A stretch of DNA of 64,000 nt, taken from NCBI RefSeq assembly GCF_017426705.2, contig NZ_CP147251.1, positions 1,216,501-1,280,500 on the forward strand. The letters run 5' to 3'. Each line of letters starts with the position of its first letter. Position 1 is the first letter of the stretch. Shown here in pieces: positions 16,710 to 24,824 of the stretch. The notes under the pieces were generated by a model. The model was not told where the DNA came from. It did no database searches and saw only the letters and a program-made list of their open reading frames with translations. The translations under genes and the position numbers were made by a program. The stretch is from Enterococcus sp. DIV2402. Its GTDB lineage: Bacteria; Bacillota; Bacilli; Lactobacillales; Enterococcaceae.

Positions 16710-18266
16710 ATGAAAAATTTGGCTGTCATTGGTAGTAGTGGAGGGAATTTGCATTCCCAAGGAGGAGCAAACCCAAGTAATATTATGGATGAAATTCGTA
16801 CGCAAGCAAATGCTGCGGGAATCGAAGTCGCTTATGTACAATTCATATTGACTTCAGGGAGTATGGATGGCATTTCAATGGATGCAAAATCTCAAATGTT
16901 TACACAAGATGAAGCTGGAAATTTAATTGCTAGTAACGAGATGAGATTAGCAGAAATCAATGAACTAGCTAAAGAATCAGATGAAAAATTAGCCCAAATG
17001 ATTTTAAAAGATCAAATTGATGGAATCATGCTCATGAGTTGTGATCCGAAAGGAGTGAATAATAAAGCGCTAACTGCTGCTGCAGAAAAAAAGATTCCTG
17101 TTGCAGGAACCGGTGGTACTTCAATGGCCGATACGGCTAGTCTTGGTGCCAGAATTATTGCACAATCCGGAACTACAGGAACAACCAATAGAACTAGAGC
17201 TGTATCCGCGATTTCAGCATTTTCTAAAGAATGGAAGTTAAAATATAGCCCAGTTCTACGTAGTGGTGGAGTAGGAAGTGTACCAGATAGCAATGTTTTT
17301 AAAAGAATTAGTATTCGAGGAATTATGATGGCTGCTATGCCAGGTTTTATTGCAATGGCGTTAAGTTTAGCCATTAGTAAATTACCAGGGCTTTCAGGAG
17401 TTGAAATTATATTTACCACATTAGTTAGTTTTCTTCCCGTAATCGTGGCTGCGATTGCTGCCAAACAAATTTCTGGCATGGATGAGGTAGGAATCGTTGC
17501 CGGTATTGTCGCAGGTGCTTTAGCTGTTGATGGCGGAATTATTGGTGGTATGGCTGTAGGTATTATCGCCGGAATTTTAGTGTATTATATCAGCACGTTC
17601 TGTTTTAAAAATGGCGTACCAGGAACAACAACTAATATAGCTGCCGGCGGATTATCAGGGTTACTTGCAGGTTTAGTTGGAATGTATGCGTTATCTCCAA
17701 TTGCACTTACGATTGGGAATGGCATTAAGGACGTAATTGATTGGACGCTAAACTTTAGCCCAATTTTAGCCGGTGCCGTTGCTGGAGGGCTTATTTGGTT
17801 TGCAATTATTGGTGGTGTTTATCATGCGGCCATTTTACCAATTGTTCTTTTAGAAATGGAAGCGACAGGATTTAGTTTCTTAGGAGCCATTGATATTGTA
17901 TGTATGGTAATGGTTTGTGCAGGTATCCAGCTTGCGTATATTATTAAACCTAGAAATGCTGGGGATCGCACAACTGCAACAGCGAATATTTTAATTAATT
18001 TGATCTTTGGGACCTTCGTAGAGTCTGCTTATCCGTTTATGTTTTCAAGCAAAAAAGTTTTTGGAGGAACTATTCTTTCTGCCACGATTGCCGGTACATT
18101 AGTTGGAATTTTTAATATTAGAACAACTTCTTATGTTCCAGTCTTTTTAGCGCCATTTATGTCGAACGATAAGTTAATTCAAACAATCATTGTGTTTGTA
18201 AGTGCATTTGTCATTTCATGTATTGTTACGCTACTTGCTAACATGGGCGCAAAAAAGGAAAGCTAG
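16710..18266 (+). CDS. PTS EIIC-like membrane protein fused to an N-terminal soluble domain
   Basis: A 518-residue protein of two parts. Residues 1 to about 195 are soluble, opening with a beta strand and Gly-rich loop (LAVIGSSGGNLHSQGG) and ending with AGTGGTSMADTASLGAR. This resembles no EIIA or EIIB domain I know and has no obvious phospho-Cys or His motif. Residues about 200-518 contain roughly ten hydrophobic segments. A fructose-family EIIC-like portion includes GGVYHAAILPIVLLEME and FVESAYPFMFSSKKVFGG, the latter aligning with TEGAIPFAAKDP of true fructose EIIC. No EIIA/EIIB genes are adjacent, so transport may rely on other PTS proteins or not be PTS-coupled. AGGTGGAG precedes the ATG. 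Confidence 0.7.
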   Translation: MKNLAVIGSSGGNLHSQGGANPSNIMDEIRTQANAAGIEVAYVQFILTSGSMDGISMDAKSQMFTQDEAGNLIASNEMRLAEINELAKESDEKLAQMILKDQIDGIMLMSCDPKGVNNKALTAAAEKKIPVAGTGGTSMADTASLGARIIAQSGTTGTTNRTRAVSAISAFSKEWKLKYSPVLRSGGVGSVPDSNVFKRISIRGIMMAAMPGFIAMALSLAISKLPGLSGVEIIFTTLVSFLPVIVAAIAAKQISGMDEVGIVAGIVAGALAVDGGIIGGMAVGIIAGILVYYISTFCFKNGVPGTTTNIAAGGLSGLLAGLVGMYALSPIALTIGNGIKDVIDWTLNFSPILAGAVAGGLIWFAIIGGVYHAAILPIVLLEMEATGFSFLGAIDIVCMVMVCAGIQLAYIIKPRNAGDRTTATANILINLIFGTFVESAYPFMFSSKKVFGGTILSATIAGTLVGIFNIRTTSYVPVFLAPFMSNDKLIQTIIVFVSAFVISCIVTLLANMGAKKES

Positions 18267-18334
18267 TTTTGTGGTTAGGAGAAAATTATTTGTAGTTTAA
18301 ATAATCACTATCAGCGATACTTTAATTAATATAT

Positions 18335-18366
18335 GAAAAAAGCTGGTCAATTATAAAGCTTTTTTC
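18335..18366 (+). terminator. Weak terminator after the EIIC-like gene
   Basis: Perfect 10-bp stem GAAAAAAGCT / AGCTTTTTTC with a 12-base loop. The stem is AT-rich, so some read-through into the next gene is likely. Confidence 0.65.
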
Positions 18367-18388
18367 TAAATAAAGGTGGGTAGACAAT

Positions 18389-18847
18389 ATGAATCAATTA
18401 AATGAACAAAAAGTATTATCCTTTCAAAATTTAATCGCTCCGACACTAGAGATATTAGATGGTCAAATTAATTATCAAATTGAACAGAAAAATTCGGATT
18501 TTTTTAAACGTATGGGAGAGATTTTAGCAGAATTTTATAACAAAAAGCTTGGAGAGAAGCAACAAGACCTATTCTTTTTTAAAGAATTTGGTGTGTATAA
18601 GGATTCTTTGACCATAGTATCCATTAATGGTTATAACCCTCACTTTTTTACTTTTTCATCCGGTAAAATTTATGAGGATATTGAAGATGTGTCAATGGAG
18701 AATCTGCTTAGATTATTAGAATTCTTTTGTAAATATAGTAAAAGCTCAATTAAAGTGGAGATATTGTTTGATTCAAGTCAAGAAAATGATATTCAAGCTA
18801 TTCTTTATGCGCTTAATAAAATATTAAGAAAAAGTATTAGACGTTAG
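18389..18847 (+). CDS. Protein of unknown function, 152 aa
   Basis: I do not recognise this protein. It is predicted soluble, Lys/Glu/Phe-rich and mostly helical at both ends, with a beta-rich middle (GVYKDSLTIVSINGYNPHFFTF). No signal peptide, metal motif or nucleotide loop is seen. AAAGGTGGG sits before the ATG. It follows the EIIC-like gene by 122 bases across a weak hairpin, and lacks its own AGTACGTAC operator, so it may be expressed by read-through. The cluster context suggests an accessory role, which is not tested by the sequence. Confidence 0.6.
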   Translation: MNQLNEQKVLSFQNLIAPTLEILDGQINYQIEQKNSDFFKRMGEILAEFYNKKLGEKQQDLFFFKEFGVYKDSLTIVSINGYNPHFFTFSSGKIYEDIEDVSMENLLRLLEFFCKYSKSSIKVEILFDSSQENDIQAILYALNKILRKSIRR

Positions 18848-18854
18848 ATTAATT

Positions 18855-18903
18855 ATTCATAAAAAAAGTATTTTGAGATATTCAAAATACTTTTTTTATG
18901 AAT
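18855..18903 (+). terminator. Long terminator hairpin
   Basis: A 22-bp perfect inverted repeat (starting ATTCATAAAAAAAG, 4-base GATA loop, ending ATGAAT) with internal A and T tracts. It closes the GntR-controlled block. Confidence 0.85.
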
Positions 18904-19026
18904 GATTTTTAATGAAAGAAATTATAAAGTTTTATTATGTAAAAGTTTATAATGACATACAAGAATACTTTCTCTTATAGAAAATTCTTATATGTCTATT
19001 TTACTATAAAAGATATCTTAAGAATA

Positions 19027-19089
19027 AAGAAGCTTGTTTGGATAGGGGACAGTTGTCCTTTCCTCAAGTCCAATCTCTTTGATTTTGTT
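19027..19089 (-). repeat. Degenerate repeat, copy B (partner at 12175-12238)
   Basis: Aligns without gaps to copy A over about 60 bases with roughly three in four bases the same. Reverse-strand peptide KIKEIGLEERTTVPYPNKLL. Probably the tail of a decayed mobile-element gene. Confidence 0.5.
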
Positions 19090-19330
19090 CATGAATGCTT
19101 GATCCATTCAACAATTTGGTAGCTTCTTTCATTCACCAGTCATTGTTGCCTTTGTTTGCTTCCATCGTCTGCAGAGTCGGGCATGGGCAATCGTTCATTT
19201 TTAAGGAAGCCCATAAAAAGACAAAAAGGATGGAAAAGTATCTTTCAAAGCATAGTTTCAACTTTTCAGGACACGGAAATATGGAGACAATCGTTGCACG
19301 ATTGTTTCATTTCTCAAATTTGAGAAAGTA

Positions 19331-19461
19331 AATAAAAACGATTACCGTTGTGAGATGCAGCTAGTACATGGTCAGATTTATCATTTTTTCTCATTGCTTC
19401 TAGTAAATCTTCTTTTCGGGCTAGAGCTTGCAAGATTTCTGTGGTAGATTTAGTCATAGGA
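19331..19461 (-). mobile_element. IS256-family transposase, N-terminal remnant
   Basis: Read on the reverse strand, a GGAGGCG ribosome site precedes ATG (complement of 19459-19461). It is followed by MTKSTTEILQALARKEDLLE, the usual start of a lactobacillales IS256-type transposase. The reading decays after about 40 codons and no catalytic DDE region is present. This is a dead fragment. Confidence 0.55.
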
Positions 19462-19609
19462 AATGCGCCTCCTAATTAGTTTTGTTTAGTCACTAACTAT
19501 CACAGAGGAATCGCATTCCTTTTGTCATTTGTTTACACAACTTATTTTAAACTCTCACAATAAATAATAGTCCATGTTATGATACAGTAATTTTATAAAG
19601 GGTGATTGT

Positions 19610-22111
19610 ATGAAACAAATAATATCAATTTTTGAAAAAATAAAGAATCAAGTGCCGGCAGGACTGAGGTTTACAGCAAGTGAAGTCGCTGATTATTTGG
19701 GAATTTCTAGAAGTATGGCATCAAATTATTTGAATCAGCTTGTAAAGATGGATTTACTTGAGAAGGAGAATACTCGTCCAGTTAATTTTTGGTATGAAGG
19801 TGAAAAAGATGCATTTTCTAATTTGATTGGTAGAGACGGAAGCATGGAAAAAGTTATTCAGCAATGTAAGGCGTCAGTGAATTATCCGCCTGATGGCTTA
19901 CCAATAATTATCAAGGGTAATAGTGGCGTGGGTAAGAGTATGATTGCAAAGTTAATTTATTGATATGCGCAAAATAATCAAATAGTAAGTGCCAATGCGC
20001 CTTTCATTACTTTAAATTGTGCCGATTATGCTAATAATCCAGAGTTACTATCGTCAACTTTATTTGGCTATGTAAAGGGAGCTTTTACTGGCGCCGACAA
20101 AGAAAAAAAGGGGTTGCTGGATTCTGCTGATACTGGCTATTTATTTTTAGATGAAGTACACAATCTTTCCCAGGAAAATCAAGAGAAACTATTTCTACTA
20201 ATCGATCAAAAGAAATTCCGACGCTTAGGGGAAGATGAAAAGTGGTGTACCGCTAATATTCGATTAATTTTGGCAACGACAGAAAATGTTCAAAATAAAT
20301 TGTTGACGACTTTTCGTCGTCGTATTCCATTAGAAATTACTTTGCCAGACTACAGCCAACGCAGTCGACATGAGCGAGTTCAACTAGTTTATTCCTTCTT
20401 TCAACATGAAGCGATTCAGATGAAAAAGGATTTATGGATTGAACCAGCCCTATTTCAAGAGCTAATTAATCTTGATTTGGATGGGAATATCGGCGCAATT
20501 CAAAATAGAATAAAAATTGTCTGTGCAACATCTTATAGTGCTTATAGAAATCAAACTCACTTATTAGTGCCGCTAGATACAAACTCTGATGATAAACATT
20601 TAATTAAAGTACCTTATCTGACTGGAACCCTAAGAGAAGTCATTTCCCCAGAATCGAGTAGCGCAAAGCTACGTGCAGCATTTGTTGATGGTCGTTCTCT
20701 AACAGAAGTCCGTGCCAAAATTGATGAGCTTTTAGAAAGCGCTAAACGAATAAACGAAAAAGATATTACCTTATTTTCCGAATATGACTTAGTTTATTCC
20801 TTGTTAAGGAAACAAAGCCATTTGGTGAATTATTATGGTATGAATTTTCAAGCGAAACACTTGATTGAAATGGCGTTGTTAATTGATATTGCCGGAGAGA
20901 GCAAAGCTCGTCTAGACTACGATTCAAATATTGATTTGGATCGGCATCGAGGAATTGTTGAGAGTATCCTAAAGGCAATCGGCTCCAGTTTTACTGAGGG
21001 ATTGGTGGAAGATTTATTACTCGCTTACTTGATAGAAAAGTTGCCAATAATTAGTAAACGCAATGCGTTAATTGTGATGCACGGAAAAAGTATTGCCTCA
21101 AGCTTGGCAGCTGAAGTTAACAACTTGGTGGGGAATTATGTTTTTGACGCGTTTGATATGCCAATTCAAGTTGAAACTAAGGAAATTGTGAAACGAGTTA
21201 ACGAATACGTAGTTGGTCGTGACACTCGCGATGGTTTGCTTTTGCTTGTAGATATGGGTTCTCTCGAAAAAATGTACGAAGAAATTAAGGATAATGTGGC
21301 TGGTGACTTACTGATTGTTAATAATGTCTCAACGGCGTTAGCTTTGGATATCGGTTTTGCTTTAATACAAAATCGTTCAATGGAGTATTATACTTCATTG
21401 AATTACGAATTATTCAATGTTCGACCACAATATTTTGAGGGATTGTCTCAAATCGAAAATATCGTGATTTCTTGTATGTCCGGAGAAGGTATTGCCCAGA
21501 AAGTTAAAGACATTTTTCAACTACAAGATGTAAAACAACCGGTAGAGCTGATTACTTTAGATTTTGAAGAACTTCTGGAGTTGGAACAAGAAAGACAGTT
21601 AACTTCTTTTAAGAACACATATGCAATCATTAGCACATCACCCTTGAGTATCCCAGGAGTAAAGTGCTTGAATTTAGAAGAAATTGTAAATGGCACGGTG
21701 GGATTGGAAAGTTTAAATAAAGTTTATGGGAAGGAACAACTTGCCTCAATTACCAATGAAATCATTAAGCTATTTACAATCGAAGGCGCTAGCGCCCGTT
21801 TACGTTTTTTAAATCCAGATATGATTATTAATGAAATTGAAAGTATTATTCAAGCATTGGAAAAACGTTACAATACAAATTTTAAGAACTTTATTCGTGT
21901 GAATTTGTTTTTGCATCTTTCATCTATGATTGAGCGAATTCTAGTTGGTGACTTTGTAAAAGATGAAAGTGATCAGATTATTTCGGCAGATTTAACTAGA
22001 TTTATTGATATAGCTGATGAACTATTCGAACCGATTAAACAAAAATATAATATTGAAATTCCTAAGAGAGAATATGATTATATTTTTAAAATTTTAGCCT
22101 TTGAAAAATAG
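19610..22111 (+). pseudogene. levR: LevR/DgaR-type sigma-54 activator with an in-frame TGA at codon 118
   Basis: An 834-codon frame with one internal TGA (19961-19963). Domains: N-terminal HTH (SEVADYLGISRSMASNYLNQL), AAA+ with Walker A GNSGVGKS at 103-110, and the sigma-54 contact motif GAFTGA just after the stop. A Walker B LFLDEV follows, then PRD1 (YYGMNFQAKHLIEMALLIDIA), an EIIA-Man-like domain with LIVMHGKS, an EIIB-like domain (VISCMSGEGIA) and PRD2 (FLHLSSMIERIL). Homologues have a sense codon in the KLIY-x-YA position. Re-initiation at 20114 would lose GAFTGA, so without read-through the protein cannot drive sigma-54. A -24/-12 promoter before the next operon shows what it would control. 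Confidence 0.8.
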
Positions 22112-22126
22112 TGTTTATAAAACGTT

Positions 22127-22160
22127 GCTAGTGTTTGCGGTAGATAAACACTAGCTTTTT
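22127..22160 (+). terminator. Hairpin after the activator gene; terminator or activator site
   Basis: Perfect 10-bp inverted repeat GCTAGTGTTT / AAACACTAGC with a 9-base loop and a T5 tail. It lies about 50-80 bases upstream of the -24 element, where LevR-type activators bind inverted repeats, so it could be an upstream activating sequence as well as a terminator. Confidence 0.65.
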
Positions 22161-22206
22161 CTATAGAAAAGGCTGATATTATAGTTTTTGTGAGCTGTTT
22201 TAAAGT

Positions 22207-22222
22207 TGGCACGGCTTTTGCT
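22207..22222 (+). promoter_or_regulatory. Sigma-54 (-24/-12) promoter of the mannose-family PTS operon
   Basis: TGGCACGGCTTTTGCT matches the sigma-54 consensus TGGCAC-N5-TTGCW at every fixed position. It lies 35 bases before the IIC start. It also excludes the longer IIC frame beginning at 22206, which would start inside this promoter. Confidence 0.9.
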
Positions 22223-22256
22223 ACTAGTAAAGTATCAAAGAGTAGGAGGAAAAGAA

Positions 22257-23033
22257 ATGGATGTACAATTTTGGCAAATTATATTGATTGTTCTTTATGG
22301 TTTTTTTATTAACTATGACAAGAACGGCACAATGCTGGGGACTTCTCAGCCGGTTACCGCAGGACTTATTGTTGGTTTGATTTTAGGTGACGTAAAGACA
22401 GGTTTATATATCGGGGGAACATTGCAATTAATGACATTAGGAATTTCAAGTTTTGGCGGAGCTTCGGTGCCGGATTATCAAACTGCATCATTGGTTGGTA
22501 GCTATATCGCAATTACCACTGGTCAGAACGCATCAATTGGGATTACCTTAGCCATTCCGGTTGCGATGTTGATGGTTCAATTAGATGTTTTAAAATGGAC
22601 GACGAATATATTTTTCCAAAATAAAGCAGAAAATTTTGCAGATCAAGGAGACTTTAAAAAAGTCGAATGGATGCATTTGTGTGGAGTATTCAACACTATG
22701 CTAACCTCAGGAATTCCAGTCCTATTAACAGTTATCGTTGGACCAACCGTTGTGGGTAAAGTCATTGACTATATCCCTGAGTGGTTAACAGGTGGTTTAA
22801 CGGTTGCTGGAGGATTATTACCTGCATTAGGGATTGGCTTATTGTTACGTTATTTGCCAGTTAAGGCGTACTTTGGTTACTTAATTGTTGGTTTTGTTGG
22901 AGCTGTATATTTAAATATGCCCATTTTGGGTGTCGCATTACTAGGTGCAGCAATTGCACTAATTTTATTCAAGAAAAATAGTTCAAAGGCTGGAACTGTT
23001 CAAACTGCAGGGGGGATGGACGAAGATGAGTAA
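22257..23033 (+). CDS. PTS mannose/fructose/sorbose family IIC component
   Basis: Membrane subunit of 258 aa with multiple hydrophobic segments. The family's GLILGDVKTGLYIGGTLQLMTLG motif lies near residues 40-62, with GASVPDYQTASLVG after it. Start ATG 22257 follows TAGGAGGAAAAG. Together with IID it forms the channel; sugar is phosphorylated by IIB. The operon (IIC-IID-IIB-IIA-GH32) under a sigma-54 promoter resembles the levan/fructose (lev) system, so fructose from fructans is the likely substrate. Confidence 0.92.
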   Translation: MDVQFWQIILIVLYGFFINYDKNGTMLGTSQPVTAGLIVGLILGDVKTGLYIGGTLQLMTLGISSFGGASVPDYQTASLVGSYIAITTGQNASIGITLAIPVAMLMVQLDVLKWTTNIFFQNKAENFADQGDFKKVEWMHLCGVFNTMLTSGIPVLLTVIVGPTVVGKVIDYIPEWLTGGLTVAGGLLPALGIGLLLRYLPVKAYFGYLIVGFVGAVYLNMPILGVALLGAAIALILFKKNSSKAGTVQTAGGMDEDE

Positions 23034-23820
23034 TGAAGTGAGTAAGAAAACAAAAAATCGCGTGTTATTCAGATGGATGTTAAATGGTGGTGCATCTTTA
23101 AATTATGAAAAGATGATGGGTTTAGCCTATTGCTATTCAATGATACCTTTCTTACGAGAAAACTATAAAGATGATCCGGAAGGCATGAAGCAAGCAGTTA
23201 AAACGCATTTACAATTCTTTAATACAAGTCCCTATGTAGCACCCTATGTAATGGGTGTGAATATGGGGATTGAAGAAGTTGAGAAAAAGAGTGCTTTAGA
23301 CACGATTGCGGCATTAAAAACTGGTTTAATGGGTCCTTTGGCAGGCTTAGGTGATAGTATTTTCGTAGTCATCCCATGGACAATTTTTGGTGCTATAGCA
23401 GCTAATATGGCTTTGGAAGGTAGTGTTGTAGGGATTGCCATTTGGATTATCGTCACTTGGTTGTTAAAAGCCTTGGGTATTCCATTCTTTAAAGCGGGCT
23501 TAAAATCAGGTACTAGTTTGCTTACTTCAATTGAAACGAAGTTAAAAGCAATCACAGAAAGTGTCGCAGTTTTAGGTTTAATGGTAGTAGGTGCTTTGGT
23601 TCCGACTGTTATAAAAGCAAATCTAGATTTTACTTTCAAACAGGGCGATTTAAAAATGACCGGTGATGATATTTTAAATCAAATTATGCCAGGTTTAATC
23701 CCAGCATTACTAGTATTTGCGGTTTACTATTTACTTGGAAAAAAAGTTAAGCCAATTTACATTATCTTGTTGGTAATGGCTTTATCTGTAATTTTATATG
23801 TTTGTGGTATTTTAAAATAG
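23026..23820 (+). CDS. PTS mannose/fructose/sorbose family IID component
   Basis: A 264-aa IID subunit. N-terminal MLNGGASLNYEKMMGLAYCYSM and ENYKDDPEGMKQAVKTHLQFFNTSP segments are typical, then GLMGPLAGLGDSIFVVIPWT and a C-terminal hydrophobic pair. It overlaps the end of IIC by eight bases, implying coupled synthesis of the two channel subunits. Confidence 0.92.
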   Translation: MSNEVSKKTKNRVLFRWMLNGGASLNYEKMMGLAYCYSMIPFLRENYKDDPEGMKQAVKTHLQFFNTSPYVAPYVMGVNMGIEEVEKKSALDTIAALKTGLMGPLAGLGDSIFVVIPWTIFGAIAANMALEGSVVGIAIWIIVTWLLKALGIPFFKAGLKSGTSLLTSIETKLKAITESVAVLGLMVVGALVPTVIKANLDFTFKQGDLKMTGDDILNQIMPGLIPALLVFAVYYLLGKKVKPIYIILLVMALSVILYVCGILK

Positions 23821-23842
23821 GAAAGTTAACGAGGTGTTAAAA

Positions 23843-24319
23843 ATGGAAGGAATAATTCACATCCGAATTGATGATCGTTTAATTCATGGACAAGTAGCGA
23901 CTCAATGGACGAATGAGTTGGGTGCAACACGTATTATGGTAATTAACGATGAAATTGCAAAAAATGATGTCCAAAAATCAGTTTTACGAATGGCTGCGCC
24001 ACCGAATGTGGCTACATCAATTATTACGAAAGAAACTGCGGCGACTAACATAAAAAATGGCAAGTATAAAGGTCAAAAAGTTTTAATTGTTGTAAAAAGC
24101 CCGATTGACATTTTAGATTTAATTAACTTAGGTCTGGATATTACTAAAGTGAACGTAGGGAATATGTCGGTTCGTGAAGGAACGCGTCATGTTCGGGCAA
24201 CCGTTAGTATTAACGCTGTTGAAGAAGAGACTTTCCAAAAACTGTTAGATCAAGGCGTGGAAATTACAACTATAATGGTTCCTGGTGATAATACGATTTA
24301 TTTGAAAGATGTTATATAG
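23843..24319 (+). CDS. PTS mannose/fructose/sorbose family IIB component
   Basis: About 158 aa; takes phosphate from IIA on His15 in RIDDRLIHGQVATQW and passes it to the sugar. VNVGNMSVREGTRHVRATVS is the conserved dimer region. GTG 23834 is in frame but overlaps the GAGG ribosome site; ATG 23843 has an 8-base spacing and is chosen. It is 22 bases after IID. Confidence 0.92.
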   Translation: MEGIIHIRIDDRLIHGQVATQWTNELGATRIMVINDEIAKNDVQKSVLRMAAPPNVATSIITKETAATNIKNGKYKGQKVLIVVKSPIDILDLINLGLDITKVNVGNMSVREGTRHVRATVSINAVEEETFQKLLDQGVEITTIMVPGDNTIYLKDVI

Positions 24320-24330
24320 GAGGTGACTTT

Positions 24331-24747
24331 ATGTATAAAATAATCATAGCAAGTCACGGACCTTTAGCAGATGGGATGAAAGAGTCTTTAAAATTCTTTT
24401 TTTCAACTAAGCTAGAGGTAACTACAGTCTCGATTGATAACGATGGATTAGTGTCGTTTCAGGAAAAAATGGATCGAGTTTTTGATGAAGTTGCTACAAG
24501 TGAGGTACTTATTTTTACTGATTTACTTTACGGGACCCCGTTTAATGAAGCCGGAAAAAGAGCTGCCAATCTATCTCAATACTTTGACATTATTTCAAGT
24601 GTGAATATGCCGATTTTAGTGGAGGCTGTCAATTTGCAGCGGCAGAATATTGCTTTAGAAGACGCTGTACCTCAACTTCTTGAAGTGGGACAAGTGCAAT
24701 CTTTTAGAAATAAGATGCAAGAATCATCAGTGACTGATGATGAGTAA
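24331..24747 (+). CDS. PTS mannose family IIA component
   Basis: 138 aa; the phospho-acceptor His9 is in IIIASHGPLADGM. FTDLLYGTPFNEA and a C-terminal helix complete the EIIA-Man fold. TATAGGAGG overlaps the end of IIB. The order C-D-B-A is less usual than A-B-C-D in lev operons. In LevR systems this IIB/IIA pair also sets the phosphorylation of the activator. Confidence 0.92.
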   Translation: MYKIIIASHGPLADGMKESLKFFFSTKLEVTTVSIDNDGLVSFQEKMDRVFDEVATSEVLIFTDLLYGTPFNEAGKRAANLSQYFDIISSVNMPILVEAVNLQRQNIALEDAVPQLLEVGQVQSFRNKMQESSVTDDE

Positions 24748-24754
24748 TTAAGAT

Positions 24755-24812
24755 AAAGATTGGCTTCAAATCCTTCAAATGGTTTTTTCAAGGATTTAAG
24801 TCAATCTTTTTT
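24755..24812 (+). terminator. Hairpin between IIA and the GH32 gene
   Basis: AAAGATTG-CTT-AAATCCTT pairs with AAGGATTT-AAG-CAATCTTT around a 14-base loop, followed by T7, directly upstream of the GH32 ribosome site. It probably attenuates transcription, lowering hydrolase relative to PTS. Confidence 0.75.
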
Positions 24813-24824
24813 TAGGAGGACAAA

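Larger units (their letters stand above)
18906..19609. other. Non-coding scar region with insertion-sequence remnants
   Basis: About 700 bases without an intact gene. It holds the degenerate repeat copy at 19027-19089 and an IS256-type transposase start on the reverse strand at 19331-19461. A 78-codon forward frame at 19095-19331 lacks a ribosome site and is read as noise over decayed element sequence. The levR-like promoter must lie in the last 100 bases. Confidence 0.6.

Noticed and set aside
19095..19331. 78-codon open frame in the IS-remnant region
   Set aside because: No ribosome site, lies antisense to decayed mobile-element sequence, no domain.
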